DNA of 64,000 bases from positions 391,947 through 455,946 of the forward strand of contig JAGOAX010000003.1 of the NCBI GenBank assembly GCA_017983695.1. The letters are read 5' to 3'. Position numbers and translations under genes: made by a program. A model generated the notes under the pieces. The model saw only the letters and a program-made list of their open reading frames with translations. It ran no database searches and was not told the DNA's origin. The stretch is from Ferruginibacter sp. (GTDB lineage Bacteria > Bacteroidota > Bacteroidia > Chitinophagales > Chitinophagaceae). This document shows, piece by piece, positions 50,466-61,174 of this stretch. Numbering within the stretch: position 1 is the first letter of the stretch; each line of letters starts with the position of its first letter.

Positions 50466-53400
50466 CTGAGCAAAAGCCTTTACATATTAAAATGGACCGC
50501 ACTTACCCTGTTATTTTGGTTAGTGCTTGGGGCTATGTGCTTTTTTATTTTTCCTGGTTACAAATGGTTATTCTACATTCTGCTGGTTGGCTGGGCGGTA
50601 ACATGGAGCTTTGTTTTTAAAACCACAAAAAAAAGGCTGGCATTTTTTGTTGCACTTTTACTATTTGCAGGCAGCCTGTGGGGGCTTATTAATTTTACCC
50701 CCGTACAAAATCTCCTGGTTAAAAAAGTAGCCGCTGTGCTATCCCAAAAATTACAAACCAAAGTTGAGATAAAACATGTAGATTTTTCTCTGTTTAACAA
50801 TATGCTTATTGAAGGTTTATTGGTTGAGGATAAGCAAAAAGACACATTATTATATGCCGGTACAGCAAAAGTGAGAATTACCGACTGGTTTTTTATAAAG
50901 GAAAAAGCCACTTTAAAATATCTTGGCCTTAATAATACGGTGATAAATTTAAACCGAACGGACTCTGTATGGAATTACCAGTTTTTAATTGATTATTTTT
51001 CTTCCCCTAAAAAAAGTAACTCCACAAAAAAAGGAATTGAATTTGAATTTAAAGTAGTGGAGATGGAAAACTTCCGTTTAAATCAAATTGATAAATGGGT
51101 TGGTAAGGACCTGAAAGTTTCTGTTAATAAATTTAATATCACTGCAGATACTCTTGACCTTACCAAAAAGATCTTTGCCATCAGCAATATAAGTTTAGAT
51201 AAGCCTGTTTTTTATCAAAACAACTATACCGGCAACAGGCCTTCATTAACCAGTGTAATTAAAGCAAGTATAAAGGCTGATACTTTATCTAAATATAAAT
51301 GGAATAACGATGGGTGGGTGATGAATATAAAAGAGATACTTATTAATGATGGCAGTTTTCAAAATGAAAAAGAAACCGAAAGATTACCTTATACAGACCG
51401 GTTTGACGGACAGCACTTTATATTTTCAGCTATTACTGGTAACTTAAAGCATATAAAATTTATACACGACACCCTTACAGTTGACATTAATTTAGCCACA
51501 AAAGAAAAAAGTGGTTTTGAGATAAAACAATTGCAATCCAATTTAAAGTTTACACCGGATATGATGGAGTTTAATAATCTTAACCTGCAAACAAATAAAA
51601 GCAGGTTGGGTAATTATTATGCCATGCGGTACGAAAACTTTAACAGCGATATGAGCAATTTTTTGCACAATGTAACGCTTGATGGAAAATTTAATAACAG
51701 CCAGCTGCACAGCGATGATATTGCCTTTTTTGCTCCCGCATTAAAAACATGGAACCGTTCAGTAGATATTACAGGTACTGCAAGAGGTACAATTGATAAC
51801 CTGGTAACAAAAAATATGCTCATCAAAAGTGGCAATACTATTGTTGATGGCGATATTGCATTACGGGGATTACCGGATATAAATAACACATTTATCGATT
51901 TTAAATCTAATAACCTAACCACAAACTACAACGATCTTGTAACGATTATCCCGGCTTTAAAAAATATTACACAACCCAGGTTAAGCCAATTGGGTAATAT
52001 TGGGTTTAAGGGAAATTACACCGGCTTTATAAATGACTTTGTTACTTATGGAAACATAACAACAAATCTCGGCAGCATTATTGCCGATATCAATATGAAA
52101 CTACCCGAAAACAAGCCTGCAACCTATACCGGAAAAATATCCTCGTCAGGTTTTAACCTCGGAAAATTTATTAATAATGGGCAAATTGGTAAAGTTTCGC
52201 TTAATGGAAATGTAAGTGGCAGCGGATTTACTTTAAAGGATTTAAACACCAACTTTAAAGGTAATATTCATGAGTTGGAATTTTCCGGCTATAACTATAC
52301 CAATATTGCTGTTGATGGCAGTATTGATAAATTGATATTTAATGGTCATGGCAGTGTGGATGATCCCAATTTAAAAATTGATAATTTTAATGGTTCGGTA
52401 AGCTTTGCAGGAAAAGAAATGGCTTTCAACTTTGATGCCCTGTTAAAAAAGTCGAATTTAAAAAACCTGCATTTTACAAACGATGACTTTAAATTAGACG
52501 GACATTTTAACCTGAACTTTACCGGAAACAATATTGATAAATTTTTAGGTACTGCAAGGGTTTATGATGCAACACTGCAGCACGACAGTACCAGGCTTTC
52601 TTTCGATTCGCTTTCGTTGCAGTCATTTATTGCCGGCAATAAAAAATATCTTTCCTTTCAAACGAACGAATTGGAGGGCAATGTTACCGGTAACTTTAAA
52701 ATACTTGAACTACCCGATGCCTTTAAAGTTTTTTTAAACCGCTATTATCCATCGTATATAAAAGCGCCTAAAAATCTGGTAAGCGATCAGGATTTTAGTT
52801 TTTTTATTAAAACAAAAGAGGTTAATGAATATGTGCAGCTGATAGATAAAAGATTAAAAGGTTTTAACAATGCTGAATTTAACGGTAATCTTAAACTTGC
52901 AGCAAACGAACTGAATATTAAAGCCAATATCCCCGGGTTTGAATACGATAAAAAGATATTCAATAACCTGGTATTGGAAAGTAAAGGTAACCGGGATACA
53001 CTGTTTACAAAAATCACAACAGGCGATATTGTTTTAAATGACAGCCTGCACTTTCCGGGAACCGACCTTACTATAAGATCACAGAATGATATTTCGGTTA
53101 TTCAGTTAAAAACAAGCGCCAGCAAAACACTAAGCGAAGCAGAATTAAATGCTACGGTGCAAACCCTGAGTGATGGTGTAAAAATCCACTTCTCCCCTTC
53201 TTCATTTATCATCAACGAAAAAAAATGGCAACTGGAAAAAGATGGTGAGCTTACCATTCGTAAAGCATACATAGATGCCAGCGAAGTAAAATTTGTACAG
53301 GGAGAACAGGAGATCACTTTCTCCACCGAAATGGATGATGTAACTGACAAAACCAATGTAATTGCAAAACTTAAAAAAGTTAACATTGATGATTTTACAC

Positions 53401-55355
53401 CCTTCTTTTTAAAGCAACCCCGACTTGAAGGCAGACTTACTGGAACCGTAACACTTGTTGACCCATTTGGAAAACAAAATATTGAGTATGATGCCACCGC
53501 TGAAGACTTCAGACTTGATGACAAATTGATTGGTAAGCTAAATTTAAAAGGAGATGTAAATACTACGCTGGGTTTAGTAAGAGCTAAAGTAGATGCTGAT
53601 GGCAAACTGAATAAATTCAGTATTGATGGCAGTTATAATTATAAAAGTGACACATCAGATAACCAGATGAATTTTGATTTTTTATCTGAACGTTTTGACC
53701 TTAGCATATTGAATAATTACCTGGGCAGCATATTTAGTGATATGCAGGGCGATGCTACAGGTGGCTTAAAAATATATGGTGGAAACGGGCACAATTATAT
53801 AACCGGCAGCCCTACAATTACCAATGGCTCTTTAAAAGTTAACTATACAAAATGCAAGTATAGTTTTACCAATTCACCAATCATTTTTAATCCTGATGAA
53901 ATTGATTTAGGGACATTACAATTAAAAGATACGCTAAATAATTCCGGTACTGCAAGTGGCAAAATGCGTCACAAATTTTTCCAGGATTTTGATTTTGATA
54001 ACCTTAGGTTTGAGACTGGCAAAATGTTGTTGTTAAATACCACTAAAAAAGATAATAACCAGTTTTATGGTGCTGTAATAGGGCGTGCATTAATGACCTT
54101 GAATGGCCCGGTTACAGATATGAAAATGAAGATTAATGGCGCCCCATCTACTTTAGACAGCAGCCATATTTATTTACCCACAGGATCAAGCAGGGAGTCT
54201 GGTACGATTGATTATATCGAATTTATACAGTTTGGTACAGAGATGGAAAATATAAAAAGCAGGCAGGGAACCAACCTTTTAATTGATATGGACATTGCGG
54301 CCAACCCCGCCTGTAAGATTGATGTAATATTAGATGAAGCAACTGGTGATATAATAAAAGGACAAGGTAACGGCAACTTAAAAATACGGGTAGGAACTAC
54401 TGAACCAATTACAATGCGGGGCAGGTTTGATATTACAAAAGGAGATTACACTTTTAACTTTCAAACTTTTTTAAAGAAACCATTTAAATTAAACAGGGGC
54501 TCTATTGTATGGAATGGGGATCCTTATCTTGCCAATATAAATATAGAAGCTGAATATCTGGCTGAGAATGTTGACATGAGCAGCATTTCTTCATCAAACA
54601 GCTTTAAGCAAAAAGGCGACCTTAAGATTATTGCCTTATTAACGGGAATTTTAAACAAACCTGACATTGCATTTAATTTTATAATGACAGATAACAATGG
54701 ACTAAAAGGTGATTATTATGCCGAAAATAAATTAGCAGATTTTAAAAACGACAAAAATGAAATGCTTAAACAGGTAGCCAGTTTATTGCTTATAAATTCT
54801 TTTATTTCCAACCAGGCGGGGGCGCAAAATGCATTGTCTGGTAACATCCCTTTTACCATTGCTGCAAATACAATTGGCGGGGTAGTATCCGGCTGGCTTA
54901 CCGGAATATTTAACAAAGGCCTGGAAAAGGCCACCAAAGGTATTGTATCAACTTATTTTGATATTAACTCCAGTTTCGATCTGCAAAGCAGTGCAGCATT
55001 ATTACAGGCAAATGTAAAAACCGGCTTACAGTTTTTATTAAATAACAGGTTAGTTGTTTTACTGGGTGGCAATATCGACATTAATAATTCAGCCTATACA
55101 CAACAGCTTACCAACAAAAGTTTAATAACCCCCGACATTACCATAGAATATATGTTAACCAAGGATGGCAGATGGAGAGCTATAGGCTTTAACCGGTCGA
55201 GCATTGTGGCATCTGATTTAACAGGTATACAAAGAAATAAAACGGGTGTTAAAATTTCGTACCGCAAAGAGTTTGATAAACGCACCAAAGAAGAAAGGAT
55301 TCGTCGCAGGGAAGAAAAAAAGAAGCCTGTTTTAACCTCATCCGCTGCCAACTAA
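50466..55355 (+). CDS. tamB: Translocation/assembly module TamB (DUF490 family)
   Basis: A giant periplasm-spanning protein needed for outer-membrane lipid or protein transport. The N-terminus has membrane helices (SLYILKWTALTLLFWLVLGA and further segments to about residue 75). It is followed by an AsmA-like domain (FTPVQNLLVKKVA, HVDFSLFNNMLIEGLLVEDKQ) and a long beta-groove, ending in the TamB C-terminal domain (from about 1170). The last residues are very basic. Start: the frame is open from 50460; GTG 50523 and CTG 50466 are candidates. CTG 50466 gives a continuous first helix and lies about 10 nt after the predicted transcript start, so it is preferred with low certainty. The stop is 5 bp from the convergent ribBA. 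Confidence 0.85.
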   Translation: MSKSLYILKWTALTLLFWLVLGAMCFFIFPGYKWLFYILLVGWAVTWSFVFKTTKKRLAFFVALLLFAGSLWGLINFTPVQNLLVKKVAAVLSQKLQTKVEIKHVDFSLFNNMLIEGLLVEDKQKDTLLYAGTAKVRITDWFFIKEKATLKYLGLNNTVINLNRTDSVWNYQFLIDYFSSPKKSNSTKKGIEFEFKVVEMENFRLNQIDKWVGKDLKVSVNKFNITADTLDLTKKIFAISNISLDKPVFYQNNYTGNRPSLTSVIKASIKADTLSKYKWNNDGWVMNIKEILINDGSFQNEKETERLPYTDRFDGQHFIFSAITGNLKHIKFIHDTLTVDINLATKEKSGFEIKQLQSNLKFTPDMMEFNNLNLQTNKSRLGNYYAMRYENFNSDMSNFLHNVTLDGKFNNSQLHSDDIAFFAPALKTWNRSVDITGTARGTIDNLVTKNMLIKSGNTIVDGDIALRGLPDINNTFIDFKSNNLTTNYNDLVTIIPALKNITQPRLSQLGNIGFKGNYTGFINDFVTYGNITTNLGSIIADINMKLPENKPATYTGKISSSGFNLGKFINNGQIGKVSLNGNVSGSGFTLKDLNTNFKGNIHELEFSGYNYTNIAVDGSIDKLIFNGHGSVDDPNLKIDNFNGSVSFAGKEMAFNFDALLKKSNLKNLHFTNDDFKLDGHFNLNFTGNNIDKFLGTARVYDATLQHDSTRLSFDSLSLQSFIAGNKKYLSFQTNELEGNVTGNFKILELPDAFKVFLNRYYPSYIKAPKNLVSDQDFSFFIKTKEVNEYVQLIDKRLKGFNNAEFNGNLKLAANELNIKANIPGFEYDKKIFNNLVLESKGNRDTLFTKITTGDIVLNDSLHFPGTDLTIRSQNDISVIQLKTSASKTLSEAELNATVQTLSDGVKIHFSPSSFIINEKKWQLEKDGELTIRKAYIDASEVKFVQGEQEITFSTEMDDVTDKTNVIAKLKKVNIDDFTPFFLKQPRLEGRLTGTVTLVDPFGKQNIEYDATAEDFRLDDKLIGKLNLKGDVNTTLGLVRAKVDADGKLNKFSIDGSYNYKSDTSDNQMNFDFLSERFDLSILNNYLGSIFSDMQGDATGGLKIYGGNGHNYITGSPTITNGSLKVNYTKCKYSFTNSPIIFNPDEIDLGTLQLKDTLNNSGTASGKMRHKFFQDFDFDNLRFETGKMLLLNTTKKDNNQFYGAVIGRALMTLNGPVTDMKMKINGAPSTLDSSHIYLPTGSSRESGTIDYIEFIQFGTEMENIKSRQGTNLLIDMDIAANPACKIDVILDEATGDIIKGQGNGNLKIRVGTTEPITMRGRFDITKGDYTFNFQTFLKKPFKLNRGSIVWNGDPYLANINIEAEYLAENVDMSSISSSNSFKQKGDLKIIALLTGILNKPDIAFNFIMTDNNGLKGDYYAENKLADFKNDKNEMLKQVASLLLINSFISNQAGAQNALSGNIPFTIAANTIGGVVSGWLTGIFNKGLEKATKGIVSTYFDINSSFDLQSSAALLQANVKTGLQFLLNNRLVVLLGGNIDINNSAYTQQLTNKSLITPDITIEYMLTKDGRWRAIGFNRSSIVASDLTGIQRNKTGVKISYRKEFDKRTKEERIRRREEKKKPVLTSSAAN

Positions 55356-55359
55356 CTAA

Positions 55360-56562
55360 TTATCTTTTTAAAATATCATGCCCCAATTTATCCTTCTTGG
55401 TTTGTAAATATTTTTCGTTGTGTGGATTTGATTTTATTTCGATAGGTACAGTATCTACTACCTCTAACCCATAGCCCAAGAGACCGGCACGTTTACGGGG
55501 ATTATTACTTATCAACTTCATTTTACTTACATCTAAATGCCTTAATATCTGGGCTCCTACCCCATAATCCCTCTCATCCATACCAAAGCCTAATTCAATA
55601 TTTGCTTCCACAGTATCCCTGCCCTGTTCCTGCAATTTATAGGCTTTTAATTTATTCAGTAAACCAATACCCCTGCCTTCCTGGTTCATGTATAAAATCA
55701 GTCCCTTGCCTTCTGCTTCTATCATTTTCATGGCATGGTGCAACTGGTCTCCGCAATCACATCTTAACGACCCTAAAATATCTCCCGTCATACAACTGCT
55801 GTGCACCCTTACCAAAACCGGCTCATCTTTTTTCCAATCACCTTTTTTTAAGGCCATATGAATTTCGCCGGTGTTCAGCTGTTTAAATGCAACCAGTTCA
55901 AAAGTGCCATATTTTGTAGGCATCTGCACCCTTACTTCTTCTTCAATAAGGGTTTCCGTTTTTAACCTGTACTCAATAAGGTCTTTAATTGAAATTAATT
56001 TCAGATCAAACCGTTTTGCAATTTCAATCAACTCCGGCAACCGTGCCATTGAGCCATCTTCATTCATAATTTCCACCAATACCCCGGCTGGGTAAAAACC
56101 AGCCAGCATAGCCATATCAATTGTTGCTTCTGTATGGCCGGTACGCCTTAACACACCACCTTTTTTTGCCCTTAATGGAAAAATATGCCCTGGCCTTCCT
56201 AAATCTTCTGGTTTTGTATCAGGGTTTATTAGAGCCTTTACTGTTTTAGCCCTGTCATGTGCTGAAATACCTGTAGTACAGCCTTGTCCCAGTAAATCAA
56301 CGCTGACTGTAAAGGCGGTTTCGTGTAAAGACGTGTTATCTACCACCATTGGAGGCAATTGCAGTTCATTACAACGCTCCTCTATTAAAGGTGCACAAAT
56401 AAGGCCACGGCCGTGGGTACTCATAAAATTTATCATCTCAGGAGTTACACTTTCTGCTGCACCTATAAAGTCACCTTCATTTTCCCTGTCCTCATCATCA
56501 ACCACTATTATTAACTTCCCTTCTTTTATATCTGCTATTGCACTTTCAATACTATCTAACAT
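55360..56562 (-). CDS. ribBA: Bifunctional 3,4-dihydroxy-2-butanone-4-phosphate synthase / GTP cyclohydrolase II
   Basis: Makes riboflavin precursors. The N-terminal DHBP synthase domain has [16 protein letters not shown] (metal and substrate site). The C-terminal GTP cyclohydrolase II domain has the zinc ligands in [19 protein letters not shown] and NQEGRGIGL. The length of 400 aa is normal. A -7 box, TACCTTTG, is upstream (56580-56587). No FMN riboswitch was seen. Confidence 0.96.
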   Translation of the reverse strand: MLDSIESAIADIKEGKLIIVVDDEDRENEGDFIGAAESVTPEMINFMSTHGRGLICAPLIEERCNELQLPPMVVDNTSLHETAFTVSVDLLGQGCTTGISAHDRAKTVKALINPDTKPEDLGRPGHIFPLRAKKGGVLRRTGHTEATIDMAMLAGFYPAGVLVEIMNEDGSMARLPELIEIAKRFDLKLISIKDLIEYRLKTETLIEEEVRVQMPTKYGTFELVAFKQLNTGEIHMALKKGDWKKDEPVLVRVHSSCMTGDILGSLRCDCGDQLHHAMKMIEAEGKGLILYMNQEGRGIGLLNKLKAYKLQEQGRDTVEANIELGFGMDERDYGVGAQILRHLDVSKMKLISNNPRKRAGLLGYGLEVVDTVPIEIKSNPHNEKYLQTKKDKLGHDILKR

Positions 56563-56579
56563 AAACTTTTTTTACGCTG

Positions 56580-56587
56580 CAAAGGTA
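56580..56587 (-). promoter_or_regulatory. Predicted -7 box for ribBA (TACCTTTG)
   Basis: Exact TAnnTTTG match on the minus strand, predicted leader about 11 nt. The -33 is weak. Confidence 0.5.
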
Positions 56588-56835
56588 ATAAGGTTTGCAG
56601 TTTTTACCGGTGATGCATTTTCTTAAATAAGGAAAATTTTGCAGCAGGCATTATTATACAAAAACATAATATTAAACGGCGGGTTAGGTAGAGATTTATT
56701 TAAGCGGCTTAACACCCTTTAAAATAAACAAAGCAGCTAATATTATTATATTGTTGCCTAATAATTTTGTTGATAATAAATGGCCAAAATTCGCCAATTA
56801 TTTAGTTTCTTTGCCACCGAATAAAACTAACTATT

Positions 56836-59800
56836 ATGAGAATCAAAAAAATCGTACGTTCATTAATTGTATTATTGGTTTTTCCCTTTGCCGTAAGTGC
56901 TCAGGTTACAACCAGTAGTCTAAATGGTAATATAAAAAATGCTGCCGGAGCTGATTTACCTGGTGCTAGTGTGCTAGCTGTACATACACCAACTGGTACA
57001 ATATATACTACTGCCACCAGGAAAGGAGGTATATTTAATATTCCAAATATGAACCCCGGCGGTCCATACACAATTACAATTACCTATGTAGGTTACAAAA
57101 CAATTACAAGAGAAGGAATAAACTTATCACTCGGAGAAACGCTTAGCGAAAACTTTATAATGCTTGAAACAGCAAGTGATTTAAAAGAAGTTATCGTAGC
57201 TTCTAACAGGGCAATTCCTACATCTGGTAAAGGTGGAACAGAAACGACCATCGGAAGAGATAAGATGGCAAGCCTGCCGACTGTAGGGAGAAATATCTCT
57301 GACTTTTTAAGGTTTGTACCCCAGGCAAAAGTAACTGGTGATGGTGGTATTTCATTAGCAGGACAAAATAACAGGTATAATTCTTTTTACATAGATGGTG
57401 CTGTTAATAATGATGTCTTTGGCTTATCGGCATCAGGTACAAATGGTGGTCAGTCTGGCATAGCTCCAATATCTATTGATGCCATTGATCAATTTCAGGT
57501 GGTACTTTCTCCATTTGATGCATCTTTAGGTAATTTCACAGGTGGTGGTATTAATGCAATCACAAAAAGTGGAACCAATACTATATCTGGTTCAGTTTAC
57601 CACTTCTTTCGTAATGAAAACTTATCAGGTAAAACTCCTGGGGTAAATAAAAGTGTTGCGACAAAGCTTTCAAATTTTGCAAACAAAACAACAGGTTTCA
57701 GATTTGGCGGTCCTATTATAAAAAATAAACTCTTTTTCTTTATAAATGGAGAAGTACAAAGAGATGAAAGGCCTCAGCCTACAAGTTTCAGTACTTACAC
57801 TGGCACTTCATCACAAGCTGCTGTTGATGGCTTGGTTTCTTTCTTAAAAGCCACTTACAATTATGATGCAGGAGGTTACCTTGATAACCCTGAAACCGTA
57901 GAAGCTAACAGAATTGCTACTAAACTTGATTGGAATATTAATGCAAAAAACAAATTAAGTTTCAGTTACAGATACAATGATGGGTTTAAAAATAATACCT
58001 CAAGAAGCAGTAATTCAACAATAAATTTCCTAAACAATGGTTATGAGTTTCCATCTACAACAAATTCTGCATCCCTTGAATTAAACTCACGTTTTAAAAG
58101 TTATTCAAGTAATAAATTGCTGTTAACAATGACAAATGTTGTTGATGACAGAGGTGCAATTGGTTCACCCTTTCCAAGAGTAACTATTAATGATGGAACC
58201 GGCAGATTAGTTTTTGGTACAGAAGAGTTTTCAACAGGTAATCTTTTAAAACAAAACAATCTGGCATTATTTGATGTTTATAAATTTAATAAAGGTAAAC
58301 ATACTATTTCTGCAGGTACTGACAACGAAATAAGTAAGTCGACAAACGTATTTATTCGTCAAAATTATGGTTCTTATGTATTTCCCGATTTAGCAACATT
58401 TTTGGCCGGGGGCAATGCAACTACTTACGACAGGTCCTATTCATTGCTTGATCCGGGCAAGAGTGGAGATGAATCTCTTAATGCAGCTGCAAAATTTAAT
58501 ACATTACGTTTAGGTTTCTTTATTGGAGATGAGATTAAAGTAAATAATCAGTTCACACTTACAGTTGGTTTAAGGGCAGATAATACCAAATTTTTAACTA
58601 CTCCAAAAACTGATAACTTTTTTAATGACTCAGCTCTCTCTAAATTTTCTGCATATTATGATATGAAAGGAGCCCGTTCTGGTCAAATTTCAGATCCAAA
58701 ATGGTCAATAAATCCACGTATTGGTTTTGTATACAAATTACCTGATGAAGCATTAGTTATACGTGGTGGTTTAGGTACTTTTACTGGCAGAGTTCCTTTA
58801 GTTTGGCCAGGCGGTGCATACAACAATAACGGTATCAGTATTGCAGGTATCCGGTCAAGTAATGTTGCATTCAAGGCAGACCCTTTTACACAATATACCG
58901 CTTCGGATTTTGGTATAACTGTACCGGTTCCCTCAGGTCAGATTGATTTGATATCCAAAGATTTCAGAATGAATAAAGTTTTCAGAACTTCTTTAGCTGC
59001 TGATAAGACTCTTGGAAAAAAATGGAAACTAACTTTTGAAACTATCGTTACAAAAAATATAAACGAAATAGATTACAAAAGAGTTGATATACTTCCTGCA
59101 AACCTGAAATCTGTAGGTGTAGATGTAAGAGATGTATATTCTCTTTCTGGAAGTTTTGCCAGATCGATCCCTACCAGAGCAAACGGTACAACTCCATACA
59201 CTGGTGTTTACCTGCTAAGTAATAACGATGGTAAAAAAGGATTCTCTTACAGTTTTGTAACGTCAATTGACAAAAGCTGGAGCAATAACTGGGCATTCAA
59301 TGCAAATTACTCTTATGGAAGCTCTATTGTTTTAAATGAGGGTACAAGCTCCCAAAATAGTTCTCAATGGCGTTTTATGGAAACTGTTAATGGTAGAAAT
59401 AATATACAACGCTCAAATAGTGATTATGATCCAGGCCATAGGGTAAATGCTTACTTTGCTAAAAAATTCAATTACCTGAAAAACAGAATGGCAACTACCA
59501 TTTCATTTGTTTATAATGGACAAAGTGGCAATACTTTTAGCTATGTGCTTAACAGAGGGCTTATTAGAGACTTAGATAATTTTGAAACAAATGACTTAAT
59601 ATTTGTTCCAACTGTGGCTCAATTAAATAACATGGTTTTTCTTGCAAATGGAAGCGTAACTCCACAACAACAAAAGGATTTATTTAATGCCTATATTGAA
59701 GGAGATAAACATTTAAAAAATCGCCGTGGGCAATATGCTGAACGTAATGGTGCAAGATTACCTTTTACACATGTTGTTGATTTTAAATTACAGCAAGACC

Positions 59801-60075
59801 TAAATTTAAAGTTTGGTAAAAAAACATACCAATTACAATTAACGTATGATATATTTAACCTTACTAACCTCATCAGCAGAGATGCAGGCAAACAGTACTT
59901 TATTAGTAACGACCAATCAATTATTTTAGATTTTACAGGTTATGTTAGTGCAACTAATTTAACCCCACAATATAGATTTACACCACCAACTGGAGGTAAA
60001 CCCTATGTAATATCTGATGGTGTTTTCAATAGCTCAAGATGGTCTAGCCAGTTAGGAGTTCGGTTGAGTTTTTAA
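56836..60075 (+). CDS. Oar-like TonB-dependent outer-membrane receptor
   Basis: A 1,079-aa protein: signal peptide (1-22, VSA/Q), carboxypeptidase-regulatory-like domain (about 28-110), plug domain with GRNISDFLRFVPQAKVTGDGG and NNRYNSFYIDGA, and a long beta-barrel ending in LGVRLSF, the typical barrel-closing aromatic terminus. It resembles the Oar group, which can act in cargo export or OmpA-like functions instead of classical uptake. No SusD partner. Transcribed alone, with its own terminator. Confidence 0.93.
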   Translation: MRIKKIVRSLIVLLVFPFAVSAQVTTSSLNGNIKNAAGADLPGASVLAVHTPTGTIYTTATRKGGIFNIPNMNPGGPYTITITYVGYKTITREGINLSLGETLSENFIMLETASDLKEVIVASNRAIPTSGKGGTETTIGRDKMASLPTVGRNISDFLRFVPQAKVTGDGGISLAGQNNRYNSFYIDGAVNNDVFGLSASGTNGGQSGIAPISIDAIDQFQVVLSPFDASLGNFTGGGINAITKSGTNTISGSVYHFFRNENLSGKTPGVNKSVATKLSNFANKTTGFRFGGPIIKNKLFFFINGEVQRDERPQPTSFSTYTGTSSQAAVDGLVSFLKATYNYDAGGYLDNPETVEANRIATKLDWNINAKNKLSFSYRYNDGFKNNTSRSSNSTINFLNNGYEFPSTTNSASLELNSRFKSYSSNKLLLTMTNVVDDRGAIGSPFPRVTINDGTGRLVFGTEEFSTGNLLKQNNLALFDVYKFNKGKHTISAGTDNEISKSTNVFIRQNYGSYVFPDLATFLAGGNATTYDRSYSLLDPGKSGDESLNAAAKFNTLRLGFFIGDEIKVNNQFTLTVGLRADNTKFLTTPKTDNFFNDSALSKFSAYYDMKGARSGQISDPKWSINPRIGFVYKLPDEALVIRGGLGTFTGRVPLVWPGGAYNNNGISIAGIRSSNVAFKADPFTQYTASDFGITVPVPSGQIDLISKDFRMNKVFRTSLAADKTLGKKWKLTFETIVTKNINEIDYKRVDILPANLKSVGVDVRDVYSLSGSFARSIPTRANGTTPYTGVYLLSNNDGKKGFSYSFVTSIDKSWSNNWAFNANYSYGSSIVLNEGTSSQNSSQWRFMETVNGRNNIQRSNSDYDPGHRVNAYFAKKFNYLKNRMATTISFVYNGQSGNTFSYVLNRGLIRDLDNFETNDLIFVPTVAQLNNMVFLANGSVTPQQQKDLFNAYIEGDKHLKNRRGQYAERNGARLPFTHVVDFKLQQDLNLKFGKKTYQLQLTYDIFNLTNLISRDAGKQYFISNDQSIILDFTGYVSATNLTPQYRFTPPTGGKPYVISDGVFNSSRWSSQLGVRLSF

Positions 60076-60103
60076 TAGTAGATTACCTTAAATAAAATTT
60101 TAT

Positions 60104-60140
60104 AAAAAATCCGGTTACAAAAAAGTAACCGGATTTTTTT
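60104..60140 (+). terminator. Terminator after the Oar-like gene
   Basis: A 15-bp perfect stem (core ATCCGGTTAC) with an A6 loop and T-run. It is nearly symmetric, so it could also protect against read-through from the convergent esterase. Confidence 0.92.
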
Positions 60141-60203
60141 ATACTACAATGACTAAAATACAAAAGTCAAGGAATTGTAAAATGATATTAACTTACATTA
60201 CCA

Positions 60204-61013
60204 TTATCCCCACCCCCATTTTAAAAAATCAGGAAAAGCTTTTGCCCAGGTTGGTACATCATGCCGGCCATCGCTAAGTTCAAGATATTTAATATCCTTA
60301 TTCCTGTTATATCCCTTTGTGTCCAGTTCATCAATTAAACTTAAAGTATCATCAATGGCATCAATTACACCATTATTATTTCTGTCGGCAGTTTCATCCA
60401 GTATACCCACTTCAAAAAAGAATTTAAGCCATGGCGCATAAACGCCTTCCTTTACCTGGCGGTGCATAATACGGTCAGTAGCTTCGTTAAAATCCTCATC
60501 TGCCTGATCTCTATCTCTCCACCATAAAGAACCGCTAAAAACCCCTACACGGCTAAACTCATGCGGATGATTCCAAACTATATCTAATGCACTTAAACCG
60601 CCAAGCGAAAACCCGGCATAAGACTTTTCTTTAAAGGATTGTATCCCGTAAGTTTTACGGATAAATGGCAGGAGTTCTTCAAAAATAAAACGGGTATATA
60701 ATGCTGCTTTTGCTCCCCTGCCTTTGTAGTCTAAAATTTTTGCGGTACCATATTCATTTTTCCGGTCGGCAGAACAATGAATACCTACACAAAATAATGG
60801 AGTAATCGCCTCAGTTTCATATAGCCTTTCCAGCAGCTCATCAAACTTCATGGTAACAAGATCCTGCCCGTCGTTAATCAATAACAGGCTTATGTTTTGG
60901 ATATCCGGAAGTTGTGCAGGCAAATAACAATCAACTTTCACCTCCCGCCTTAGAAATTCTGATTTTAGTATGAAATTATCACTAGTTATTACGCCCACTT
61001 TTTTGCTATGCAT
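60204..61013 (-). CDS. Esterase of the alpha/beta-hydrolase fold (PF00756-like)
   Basis: A 269-aa cytosolic esterase with the nucleophile elbow YAGFSLGGLSAL (Ser136). The family segments LLLINDGQDL, FCVGIHCSADRKNEYGT and FSRVGVFSGSLWWRD resemble enterochelin-esterase/S-formylglutathione-hydrolase-like proteins. ATG 61013 is preferred; the frame extends 19 codons to a GTG. It is divergent from the ATP-grasp gene and could act on its product. Confidence 0.85.
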   Translation of the reverse strand: MHSKKVGVITSDNFILKSEFLRREVKVDCYLPAQLPDIQNISLLLINDGQDLVTMKFDELLERLYETEAITPLFCVGIHCSADRKNEYGTAKILDYKGRGAKAALYTRFIFEELLPFIRKTYGIQSFKEKSYAGFSLGGLSALDIVWNHPHEFSRVGVFSGSLWWRDRDQADEDFNEATDRIMHRQVKEGVYAPWLKFFFEVGILDETADRNNNGVIDAIDDTLSLIDELDTKGYNRNKDIKYLELSDGRHDVPTWAKAFPDFLKWGWG

Positions 61014-61092
61014 ATGCTCAAAATTAAGAAAAGAAGCTGAAACTGAATTCCGGATAAAAGAATCCGGCACTTTTATTTAGCATCAAACAATA

Positions 61093-61124
61093 TTTGTTTT
61101 ATTGGTTACGAAAAAATATATTTG
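61093..61124 (+). promoter_or_regulatory. Promoter of the ATP-grasp gene (TTTG-N20-TATATTTG)
   Basis: -33 TTTG at 61093-61096, 20 bp, then -7 TATATTTG at 61117-61124. Identical to the tRNA-Arg promoter in design. Confidence 0.75.
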
Positions 61125-61174
61125 AATATGCAGGAATGCAGCCACACCATTAACTATCACCAAAAACAATTGTT

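Noticed and set aside
56563..56835. A possible FMN riboswitch before ribBA
   Set aside because: The ribBA leader is only about 11 nt from the predicted start, and no RFN-like conserved segments are present.
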